Source: an uncultured Coriobacteriaceae bacterium (lineage in GTDB: Bacteria > Actinomycetota > Coriobacteriia > Coriobacteriales > Atopobiaceae). Taken from it: DNA of 49,784 nucleotides. Shown piece after piece: positions 1-7,320 of this stretch. The stretch spans positions 1-49,784 of the forward strand of contig CADCPM010000120.1 of the NCBI GenBank assembly GCA_902803315.1, in the 5' to 3' direction. Every line of letters starts with the position of its first letter. Within the stretch, counting starts at the first letter, position 1. The position numbers and the translations under genes are program-made. The notes under the pieces were generated by a model, which was given only the letters and a program-made list of their open reading frames with translations, was not told where the DNA came from and did not search any database.

Positions 1-78
1 CGCCCGTGCGGCGCCCCCTACTTCGACGGCCTCGAAGAGGCCGAAAATACATTTCGGTTATATTTGCAGGTCAATTAG
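1..78 (+). CDS. Possible C-terminal end of a gene entering from the left
   Basis: An open frame from base 1 to a TAG at 76-78 encodes 25 residues ending in YLQVN. It is too short to identify. The only support is that a good intrinsic terminator follows 12 bases after the stop, which suggests a plus-strand gene ends here. It could be chance coding, so confidence is low. Confidence 0.3.
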   Translation, partial: RPCGAPYFDGLEEAENTFRLYLQVN

Positions 79-90
79 GCGAGCGGTAGC

Positions 91-117
91 AAAAGGCCCG
101 CGTACGGCGGGCCTTTT
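91..117 (+). terminator. Intrinsic terminator
   Basis: Perfect 11-bp arms (AAAAGGCCCGC at 91-101 and GCGGGCCTTTT at 107-117) enclose a five-base loop, with a T-run closing the right arm and an A-run opening the left. It can act in both directions, ending the gene from the left edge and backing up the minus-strand epimerase transcript. Confidence 0.8.
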
Positions 118-137
118 GTGGAACTGGATTATGAGTG

Positions 138-180
138 CGCTTAACTTAATGGCGGTGGGACTGTCCCCTATTTAGGGTCA
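138..180. repeat. Degraded copy of the convergent-gene palindrome
   Basis: Contains GGGACTGTCCCC followed by a TTTAGGGTC arm, and a decayed left arm (TTAACTT). It matches the family at 5097, 17805, 26158, 31345 and 34328, and like those lies between two genes that point at each other. Confidence 0.6.
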
Positions 181-202
181 GGCTGACCGGTGCGTCGGGA
201 TA

Positions 203-1087
203 CTACAGCGGCCTCATGTAGAACGCGTACTCGGCCGTCTCACCAGGCTCGAGGAAGTCCATGCCGCGCTTGTGCTCAAACGTGTCGTCCTCGTCGGTGC
301 CGGTGGCGGTACCGCGCCAAGGCTCCAGGGCAATAAAGGGCGCGTCATTGGCTGCGCTCCATACGCCCAGGTAGTCGAAGCCCTCAAAGTCGACCTGCAT
401 GCCATGGCCGGAGGGGCCGACGAGCGAGACGGTGCGCTGCGGCACGTCCTCGAATATGAGGGTGTCCACGTCAAAGAGGCGATGGCTTACGGGCAGCGTG
501 TCGGAGTCTTCCAGCAGCGAGAAGCGCGTCTGGTAGTCGATGAGACCCGTGGTGGTATTGATGGTGGGGGAGGCGTAGGTCCAGGGCTCGGCAAAGCGCA
601 GGGCGTAGTCGCCAAAGTCCTCGTCCTCGCAGCCAGGTGCGGGAACGTTGAACGCGGGGTGTCCGCCAACCACGAACGGCAGCGTGACGTCGCCCGTGTT
701 CGTTACCGTAAAGCGCTGCTCCAGGGCATCGTCGGTAGCGGCGTAGGTCATGTCCAGGCGGAAGTCGTAGGGGAACTTGGAGCGCGTGTCCTCGGTGGAG
801 GAGAGCGAAAGCGTAACGAGGTCGTCGGTCTTCTTGGTAACCTCAAACTCGTAGTTACGGGCGAGGCCGTGCCTGCCAAAGCGGATTTTGCCCTGCGCGG
901 AGTCGGCCTCGTCGTTGCGGATGTTGCCCACTATGGGGAAGAGCACGGGTGCGCAGCGGGGCCACCACTTGGGATCGCGCTGCCACAGGTATTCCTTGCC
1001 GTCCTTCTTCAGGCTCATTAGCTGAGCGCCGGCGGTATCCACGCTTGCTTGCAGAGCATTTGCTCCTACGGTAATGAGTTCGCTCAT
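203..1087 (-). CDS. Aldose 1-epimerase family protein (LacX-like)
   Basis: A 294-aa protein of the galactose mutarotase superfamily, expected to interconvert the alpha and beta anomers of a sugar or sugar phosphate in the cytoplasm. The N-terminal stretch YLWQRDPKWW followed by APVLFPIVG and the later GGHPAFN motif (the mutarotase histidine region) are typical of the LacX/YeaD-like branch rather than classical GalM. The ATG at 1087 was chosen because GAGGAG lies just upstream; an open frame extends further but has no ribosome site. It is alone on the minus strand and divergent from pckA. The substrate cannot be read from the sequence. Confidence 0.85.
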   Translation of the reverse strand: MSELITVGANALQASVDTAGAQLMSLKKDGKEYLWQRDPKWWPRCAPVLFPIVGNIRNDEADSAQGKIRFGRHGLARNYEFEVTKKTDDLVTLSLSSTEDTRSKFPYDFRLDMTYAATDDALEQRFTVTNTGDVTLPFVVGGHPAFNVPAPGCEDEDFGDYALRFAEPWTYASPTINTTTGLIDYQTRFSLLEDSDTLPVSHRLFDVDTLIFEDVPQRTVSLVGPSGHGMQVDFEGFDYLGVWSAANDAPFIALEPWRGTATGTDEDDTFEHKRGMDFLEPGETAEYAFYMRPL

Positions 1088-1473
1088 GGGGCTCCTCTCG
1101 TCGCATTTGTCATTAGGGTAAATAATGGACGCGGCTGCTTGGTGTTGCGCTGTCTTTTCCATCGCAGGCGCCCAGCGCTCGGCAAGCGAGGGGCCTCGCA
1201 TGCGATGTGGCCTATTGTCCGAAATTGTCGGCAACGATCCGACCGCCTACAAAATCGGACGTTTAGCAGACCAAATGGGCTCCAAAATGTCCGATTTTAT
1301 TGGCAGCTTGCGAAACGAATCGCAGATGAAGACGTGTATTTCTTACAAGATTTCACTTATCCATATACGTAATTGTGCACTTATACTACAATCAGCGTGC
1401 TAGAAAGGGTTGGCATGCCGTTTTTGAAAACGTTGCGCGTATTGCAGGCCAGCCAAAGACGCAAGGAGGTTGC
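1088..1473. promoter_or_regulatory. Divergent regulatory region between the epimerase and pckA
   Basis: A 386-base non-coding gap. It holds an inverted repeat with arms at 1251-1264 and 1285-1298 (AAAATCGGAC / GTCCGATTTT core, 13 of 14 matching) around a 20-base spacer, which could be an operator or a weak hairpin. A TATACT at 1382-1387 is a plausible -10 for pckA, with no clear -35, so activator dependence is possible. The pckA leader would be about 80 bases. Confidence 0.4.
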
Positions 1474-3066
1474 ATGATAGACGACCAGCTTACGAAGTGT
1501 GGCATCCGCGACAGGACCGGAGCGGTCCTCATCGACGGAAGCCCTGCCAAGCTTGTTGAGAAGGCGCTCTCTCGTCGAGAGGGAAAGCTTACCGATACAG
1601 GCGCGCTTCGTGTTAAGACGGGTAAGTACACGGGCCGTTCTCCCGAGGATCGCTTTATCGTCGACACGCCCGATGTGCACGACAAGATCGCATGGGGCAA
1701 CGTGAACAAGCCCTTCAGCCAAGAGGGATACGAGAAGATCAAGGCGGCGGTGTGTGAACACCTGGCCCACCAAGACCTGTTTGTGGTGCACGGCATGGCC
1801 GGTGCCCAGCGCAAGTACTCGCGCAAGTTTACGGTGATTACCGAACTCGCGAGCCAGGCGCTCTTTACCACCCAGATGCTCGTGCGTCCCTCCAAGGAGG
1901 AGCACGACAACTATGGCGAGCCGGATTTCGTGGTGCTTGCCGCGCCCATGCTCAAGCTCGACCCTGAGGAGTACGGCACGCACTCCGAGGCCGTGGTTCT
2001 GCTCAACTTTGAGGATCGAAAGATCGTCATCGCAGGCACGCAGTACTCCGGCGAGATAAAGAAGGGCATCTTCTCGGTGATGAACTATCTCATGCCCGAG
2101 GAGGAGAACGTCCTGCCCATGCACTCGTCGTGCAACATGGACCCCGTAACAGGCGACACCGCCGTGTTCTTTGGCCTCTCGGGTACCGGCAAGACGACGC
2201 TCTCGGCCGATCCCAATCGTGCGCTTATTGGCGACGACGAGCATGGCTGGTCCGATGACGGTGTATTCAACTTCGAGGGCGGCTGCTACGCAAAGGCGAT
2301 TCGCATCTCCTACGTAACCGAGCCGGAGATCTTCCAGGCCATTCGCTTTGGCTCCGTAATGGAGAACGTCGCACTTACGCCTGGCTCACGCGTACCCGAC
2401 TACTTTGACGAGGGCCTTACCGAGAACACGCGCGTGGCCTATCCCGTGGAATACATCAGCAATGCGCAGATGCTCGGTTATGGCGGTGCGCCAAAGGTGG
2501 TAATCATGCTTACCGCCGATGCGTTTGGCGTGCTCCCGCCCATATCGCGTCTCTCCAAGGACGCTGCCATGTACCACTTCGTAAGCGGCTTTACCAGCAA
2601 GGTTGCCGGTACGGAGCGTGGCATCACCGAGCCTACGCCCACCTTCTCTACGCTGTTCGGCGAGCCGTTCATGCCGCTCGACCCCATGCACTACGCCAAG
2701 ATGTTCGGCGAGCGCATGGAAAAGTACGGCACGCGCGTGTACCTCATCAACACTGGTTGGACGGGCGGAGCCTACGGAGAGGGCAAGCGCATAAACCTGC
2801 CCTACACGCGCGCCATGGTTACTGCGGCACTTACCGGCGAGATCGAGAAGACCATGTTCGTGCATCACGACATCTTTAACGTGGACGTTCCCCAGCACAT
2901 CGAAGGTGTGCCCGACATCGTGCTCAACCCGCGCAAGACGTGGAGCGACAAGCTCGCATACGACGAGCAGGCACGCAAGCTTGCGGCCATGTTTGAGGAA
3001 AATGCGGCCAAGAAGTATCCCAATATGGATGACTCCGTGCGTGAGGCGGGACCACATTCGAAGTAA
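1474..3066 (+). CDS. pckA: Phosphoenolpyruvate carboxykinase (ATP)
   Basis: A 530-aa ATP-type PEPCK, the usual length, interconverting oxaloacetate + ATP and PEP + CO2 + ADP. In anaerobic fermenters it often runs toward oxaloacetate and conserves ATP (known for the family). The kinase-1a loop GLSGTGKTTLSADPNR lies near residues 233-248, the conserved KYTGRSPEDRF is near the N-terminus, and the C-terminal RINLPYTRAMV region is intact. The ATG at 1474 follows AAGGAGG with proper spacing; upstream in-frame codons lack a ribosome site. It is followed by a hairpin-T terminator just before the next gene, so it is probably monocistronic. Confidence 0.97.
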   Translation: MIDDQLTKCGIRDRTGAVLIDGSPAKLVEKALSRREGKLTDTGALRVKTGKYTGRSPEDRFIVDTPDVHDKIAWGNVNKPFSQEGYEKIKAAVCEHLAHQDLFVVHGMAGAQRKYSRKFTVITELASQALFTTQMLVRPSKEEHDNYGEPDFVVLAAPMLKLDPEEYGTHSEAVVLLNFEDRKIVIAGTQYSGEIKKGIFSVMNYLMPEEENVLPMHSSCNMDPVTGDTAVFFGLSGTGKTTLSADPNRALIGDDEHGWSDDGVFNFEGGCYAKAIRISYVTEPEIFQAIRFGSVMENVALTPGSRVPDYFDEGLTENTRVAYPVEYISNAQMLGYGGAPKVVIMLTADAFGVLPPISRLSKDAAMYHFVSGFTSKVAGTERGITEPTPTFSTLFGEPFMPLDPMHYAKMFGERMEKYGTRVYLINTGWTGGAYGEGKRINLPYTRAMVTAALTGEIEKTMFVHHDIFNVDVPQHIEGVPDIVLNPRKTWSDKLAYDEQARKLAAMFEENAAKKYPNMDDSVREAGPHSK

Positions 3067-3101
3067 CGCGCTGTAATTGTCATCCATAGGAACTGCTTGT
3101 T

Positions 3102-3148
3102 ATGGTCCCGTCCTCAAGTGCCCGTTAAGGGCGAGGCGGGACCATTTT
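3102..3148 (+). terminator. Intrinsic terminator/attenuator after pckA
   Basis: ATGGTCCCG (3102-3110) pairs perfectly with CGGGACCAT (3137-3145), continued inward by CCTC/GAGG and GCCC/GGGC, and is followed by TTTT. It ends pckA but finishes only 13 bases before the start codon of the next gene, so it could also attenuate that gene. A third copy of GCGGGACCA at the end of pckA (3045-3053) could pair alternatively with the left arm. Confidence 0.7.
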
Positions 3149-3161
3149 GAAAGGAACGAAC

Positions 3162-4031
3162 ATGGGCAAAGAGGTAATTGCGAACCTCGCGCAGCGATTT
3201 CCGCAGTTGTATGTGGCGCCCGCAGAGGATGCGCAAGAGCTGCATCGCATGGCGGCGGGGCGCGGCATAGTTATTCCGGATGCGAACCTGGACCATTTCG
3301 TCACGAGCGATGAGGACGAGTTGCGCGTCGTGGATACGCCTGCGGGCGCCGTGGAGACCGTGTTTTTGCAGGAGCGCCACGACTTCGAGACCTTCTTGCA
3401 AATCGTGGGGCACCGCGCACAGCCGGTTGAGATTCTGCCCGAGGTTGGTGCGATCACCTACTTTGGCCTCGCGGACTGGGGTGCCGTCGCGCGGGAGCGG
3501 AAGCGCTACCTCGATGCGGGTGGCACGGATTGGCCGCAGGAGTTCAAGCGGCTTGCCACGCAGGCCCAGGCGTTTCGATGCCAGCTGGTGGTCTTGTCTT
3601 CGGGGGCATACAGCAACGTCTGCTTTAAGCAGACGCCCTATGACGAACCTGAGTGGCTGCGCCTTTCGCGCGAGATCAGGCTCTATCACGAGTGCGCTCA
3701 TGTTGTGTGCCGTCGAAAGATGCCAAAAAACATAGACGTGCTCTGGGATGAGCTGACGGCCGACCTCACGGGCCTGCTGTTTGCCACGGGTGGCTACGAC
3801 GTCGGATTGGCGCAGACGTTTATGGGCGTCTCCTCGGATGGCTATGTGGGAGGCCGGCTGCCTGAGTACTTGGATGACGAGCAGGCTCCGCGCATTGATG
3901 AAGTATCCGTGTCAATACATGAGGCAATTGAGAAAATCGACGCGTATGTGCGTAGTACTCCTCAGCAAGATCCCTTTGAGATATTGCTCAGCCTTAAGGA
4001 AAAGCCGCTCTGGAGCGGGGCTGACGCCTAG
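3162..4031 (+). CDS. Putative zincin-like metalloprotein with HECAH motif
   Basis: A 289-aa protein I cannot assign to a named family. Around residues 180-205 it carries YHECAHVVCRRK followed by LWDELTADLTGL: an HExxH-type helix with a downstream acidic residue, consistent with a zinc metallopeptidase site or a relic of one. No signal peptide or membrane segment is visible, so it is probably cytosolic. The ATG at 3162 has AAGGA seven bases upstream; an ATG at 3147 lies inside the terminator stem and is unlikely. The next gene follows after 38 bases on the same strand, so the two may be co-transcribed. Confidence 0.6.
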   Translation: MGKEVIANLAQRFPQLYVAPAEDAQELHRMAAGRGIVIPDANLDHFVTSDEDELRVVDTPAGAVETVFLQERHDFETFLQIVGHRAQPVEILPEVGAITYFGLADWGAVARERKRYLDAGGTDWPQEFKRLATQAQAFRCQLVVLSSGAYSNVCFKQTPYDEPEWLRLSREIRLYHECAHVVCRRKMPKNIDVLWDELTADLTGLLFATGGYDVGLAQTFMGVSSDGYVGGRLPEYLDDEQAPRIDEVSVSIHEAIEKIDAYVRSTPQQDPFEILLSLKEKPLWSGADA

Positions 4032-4069
4032 GGTTGGAAGTCAAGCTTGAGCCAAAACAGGAGGCGGCT

Positions 4070-5098
4070 ATGAGAATCTCGTATTACGACGCATATCAGG
4101 TTCTTCTTCTGCAGGCCGCTGACAACGGCAGAAAGGAAGCCCTCTTTGGCCCGAGCTTTGAGCGTGCGCGCACTTTGGCTGAGCCGTATGTTATTGGGCA
4201 GAAGTTCCCAAGCGTCTACCTCGAGTTTCCGCTCTATGGCGACCCCTTTTTGGACGTCACCTTTCTCTACAACGAGCTTGAGGAAGACGATCGCATAGAC
4301 GCCCCAACCGCAGGTAACATCGACGACCTTCTGTCGTGGTGGAAGACCCTCGATCAAAACGAGGACGGCGAAAGAATCTCCTTTGGCTTTGAGCTGGACA
4401 CAAAGGAAGAGGCGGCGCACGATGCCGCCATTCACTTCCAGCCTCGGCGCAGACGCGAGCTCGTGCGCCCGTTCTTCGAGGCGATTGGTGAGCATGAGCG
4501 TACCGACTTGTATTTGCGTCAGGCAGAAAAGATGCCCAATGAATGGCCCCTTTCCTTCTTTGGCCTGTTCAGAGGCAGGCCAAATACCCCTCTGCGCATT
4601 TGCGGCTATCTGAGCCCAAAGGAGATGGGTGCGTGCGCCAGCGATTCGCAGCGTGTGGTTCAGGCATTCGACAAGATCGGCTTTAGGGCATACGACCAGA
4701 GGCTCGTTGACGACGTCGTACGGCTCTTTTCCACGAAACCCAGCAGCGGGGATTTCCAATTCGACGTTTTGGATAACGGGGATCTTGGGACGACCTTCGC
4801 ACTCGACATCCAGTTCGATATACAGCAACCCTCTGCGGTGCAGAAAAGCTTTGACTCGGGCATAGGATCGCGTGTGATGGGACTGCTTCGCGAGTGGGGA
4901 ATAGCGGACGAGCGCACAAAGCTCGTGCCCCAGGCATCGTTTGCGCGTGCATTGCCTATGGAGCGTTCCGACGGCACGCTGGGACGATACAACTTCACGC
5001 TCATGCCTGAGTGGGTGAAGGTGCGCTGGTGCGATGGCGTGCTGCAGCCGGCAAAGATGTACTTCCTAGCCACCGCCGGATTCTTGGACGAGGAATAA
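4070..5098 (+). CDS. Hypothetical protein, 342 aa
   Basis: A soluble-looking acidic protein without recognisable catalytic motifs, signal peptide or membrane spans. It opens MRISYYDAYQVLLLQ. The ATG at 4070 follows AGGAGG; a TTG at 4034 is open but lacks a ribosome site. The TAA stop at 5096-5098 runs into the palindrome that separates it from the exporter operon. It follows the HECAH protein after 38 bases, so the two may work together. It faces the NHLP exporter tail to tail, so there is no operon link to it. Function unknown. Confidence 0.6.
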   Translation: MRISYYDAYQVLLLQAADNGRKEALFGPSFERARTLAEPYVIGQKFPSVYLEFPLYGDPFLDVTFLYNELEEDDRIDAPTAGNIDDLLSWWKTLDQNEDGERISFGFELDTKEEAAHDAAIHFQPRRRRELVRPFFEAIGEHERTDLYLRQAEKMPNEWPLSFFGLFRGRPNTPLRICGYLSPKEMGACASDSQRVVQAFDKIGFRAYDQRLVDDVVRLFSTKPSSGDFQFDVLDNGDLGTTFALDIQFDIQQPSAVQKSFDSGIGSRVMGLLREWGIADERTKLVPQASFARALPMERSDGTLGRYNFTLMPEWVKVRWCDGVLQPAKMYFLATAGFLDEE

Positions 5099-5131
5099 CC
5101 CTAACTTGGGGACTGTCCCTTAGTTAGGGTT
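5097..5131. repeat. Convergent-gene palindrome; overlaps both flanking stop codons
   Basis: Arms AACCCTAACT (5097-5106) and AGTTAGGGTT (5122-5131) with the GGGACTGTCCC core between. The last two bases of the plus-strand stop and the whole TAA stop of the minus-strand ABC gene (5124-5126) lie inside the element. Its position suggests a bidirectional transcript end. Confidence 0.8.
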
Positions 5132-7319
5132 TGGAGGCCTCTACCTGCTGGCGGCGCACGAGGTCTGCGAACTGCCCGTTGAGTTCCATGAGCTCGTCGT
5201 AAGAGCCCTGCTCCACCACGTGACCGTCGTCAATGAGCAGGATCCTGTCGCAATCCACAACGGTGGAAAGGCGATGGGCGATTGCGATTCGCGTGCATTT
5301 GAGCTTGGCTAGGGAGTCGGCCACATGCTGCTGCGTCACGTTGTCCAGGGCGCTGGTCGCCTCGTCAAAGATGAGGATCTTGCGGTTGCCACAGATGGCC
5401 CTCGCGATCATGAGCCGCTGCTTTTGTCCGCCCGAAATGCCGCCGGATCCTTCGGTAATAAGGGTCTGCATACCCATGGGCATCTTGCGAATGTCATCCG
5501 CGATTCCCGCCATCTCGGCTGCCTCCCACGCGTCGTCAAGCGACGCTTGGGGAGCGGCAATGGTTATGTTGGATAGCATGTTTCCCAAAAAGAGGCTGCC
5601 GTCCTGCATGACGGTGCCAATGGAACGGCGCAAGGTGCGCTTGTCCACATCATTGATGTCTTTGCCGTCGTAGAAGATGGAGCCTCGCTGTGGGGTCTCG
5701 AATCCCAAAAGAAGGCGCATGATCGTTGACTTTCCGCAACCGGACTTGCCTACGATGCCAACGTATTCCCCTGGGCGGATGGTAAACGAGAGGTTTTCTA
5801 TTACAAAGGGAAGCGATTCGTCGTAGCGGAAGTAGAGGTTCGACACCTCAATGGAACCCCTCGTAACCCGTGCCATCGGCTTGTTCTCGGCAAGTTCCGG
5901 GACGGCTTCCAATATGGGACGAACCAACTCGAGAGAAGGCTTGATGCTCGCGATTTGCCCAGCAATGGTGGACACGGCGATCATGGCACCCACTATTTGC
6001 CCGTAGGCCACATTGAAGGACATGAAATTGGCAACGGACACATGACTCAGGCTCGCGATGACGTATATAACAACGGTGCCCATCATGTTGACGAGTCCAA
6101 TGATCGCAGGTAGCGTGCGTAGTACGAGAGGACGGTTGTAGGCAAGGCGCGCATACTGTGCGTACCTTTTGGCCCACTTGGCAAAGGCACGATCCTCGGC
6201 ACCAGAGAGCTTTATCTCGCTTATGTCGGTGAGCATAGTGGTAACGTCGCCGCTCAGGTTGGCGTTTGCTTCCATCATGTCTTGGTCGTAACGAGCGTTT
6301 CCCTTAATGAGGTTTATGGAGAACACAAGGTCGAGCACGACGACGGTGAAGGCGGGCAATGCGAGCTGTGGTGCGTACGCCCCGATTTGGAAGACGTAGA
6401 CGATGGAGAGCAGGGCGGTGAGGCCCGTGCCCAGAAGCGCAGCCATAAGCTGCTGGCAAAGCGTGCTCACGCCTTGCGCGCGGTTTGCGAGGTTGCCGCC
6501 GGAATACTCCTTGAAGAACCCCGTGGGCAACGTAAGAAGACGCGCCATTACCGCAGCCTCAACGTTGACCTGCATCTTGAGGCTCAGCCGTTCCATGACG
6601 ATGTTCTTTACGACGTCCACGAGCGTTCGGGAAATGGTTACGCCCACCAGAAGTATGCCTATGGGCAGTATGAGCCCGACGTCGTGGGAGGGAATAACCG
6701 TACCGAAGAGGATTTGGTTCGCCATGGCGGGGAAGAGCCCCACGAGGGTGGCCAAGACGGACGCCGTAAGCACGAGCAAATAGTCTCGTATATCCAAGAC
6801 GCTCATCATATAGACGAGTAGATTGCGTATGCCGAGCTCAGATGTGGGAAGAGGCTTGTAGAAGCAGATGGCGTCCGCCTCGATGTGCTGTGCGACCTTT
6901 TTTGAAACGTGTACGTTCGACCTAGAGAGGGGATCAACCATCGTGTATCCATGCAGCTTGTGCGGAATGAGCGCAACGAGTTCCCCCGTGTCCAGCCTGC
7001 CAAGCATGGAAGAGAAGGCATTCTTCTGCCACCCTGGCGTGAGGTTGACGTCGCGCCACATTACGCCAACGGACCCGCAGAGCGCGTCAATGCGATCGCG
7101 TGTGCCCATCTTGACTCGTGCGAGTTCGGGAAACTCGCGAATGCCAAGATTGGCAAGGCACACCTTAAGGGCAGCGCTCTCGTCCTCGCTGTCACTGAAG
7201 ACCATCTTGCGGGATCGTTGCTTTCCGCCAACGCTTTGCGACAGATCGGCGTAGGCGCGCTTGAGCATTTTCTTGTCGAGACGTGACCTCGTCTCCATTT
7301 GTGATTCGAATGGATTCAT
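5124..7319 (-). CDS. NHLP-type bacteriocin/RiPP export ABC transporter, permease/ATPase subunit
   Basis: A 731-aa exporter half. About 160 N-terminal residues form a soluble domain without the C39 cysteine signature. A six-helix ABC-exporter membrane domain follows from about residue 170, then a nucleotide-binding domain with Walker A GIVGKSGCGKST near 521-532, signature ISGGQKQR, Walker B ILIFDEATSALD and the switch IAIAHRLST. This matches the second ABC protein of the NHLP export system (family knowledge), thought to pair with the C39-ABC protein next to it. The ATG at 7319 is one base after the stop of the upstream gene, with AGGAG upstream, so the two are translationally coupled. Confidence 0.85.
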   Translation of the reverse strand: MNPFESQMETRSRLDKKMLKRAYADLSQSVGGKQRSRKMVFSDSEDESAALKVCLANLGIREFPELARVKMGTRDRIDALCGSVGVMWRDVNLTPGWQKNAFSSMLGRLDTGELVALIPHKLHGYTMVDPLSRSNVHVSKKVAQHIEADAICFYKPLPTSELGIRNLLVYMMSVLDIRDYLLVLTASVLATLVGLFPAMANQILFGTVIPSHDVGLILPIGILLVGVTISRTLVDVVKNIVMERLSLKMQVNVEAAVMARLLTLPTGFFKEYSGGNLANRAQGVSTLCQQLMAALLGTGLTALLSIVYVFQIGAYAPQLALPAFTVVVLDLVFSINLIKGNARYDQDMMEANANLSGDVTTMLTDISEIKLSGAEDRAFAKWAKRYAQYARLAYNRPLVLRTLPAIIGLVNMMGTVVIYVIASLSHVSVANFMSFNVAYGQIVGAMIAVSTIAGQIASIKPSLELVRPILEAVPELAENKPMARVTRGSIEVSNLYFRYDESLPFVIENLSFTIRPGEYVGIVGKSGCGKSTIMRLLLGFETPQRGSIFYDGKDINDVDKRTLRRSIGTVMQDGSLFLGNMLSNITIAAPQASLDDAWEAAEMAGIADDIRKMPMGMQTLITEGSGGISGGQKQRLMIARAICGNRKILIFDEATSALDNVTQQHVADSLAKLKCTRIAIAHRLSTVVDCDRILLIDDGHVVEQGSYDELMELNGQFADLVRRQQVEASKP

Positions 7320-7320
7320 G

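Noticed and set aside
1381..2244. Long minus-strand frame opposite pckA
   Set aside because: Mirror of pckA with low-quality composition and no start signals.
4070..5098. The 342-aa hypothetical protein as a tailoring enzyme of the NHLP system
   Set aside because: It is on the opposite strand, ends tail to tail with the exporter operon and shows no radical-SAM, YcaO, LanM or similar motif.
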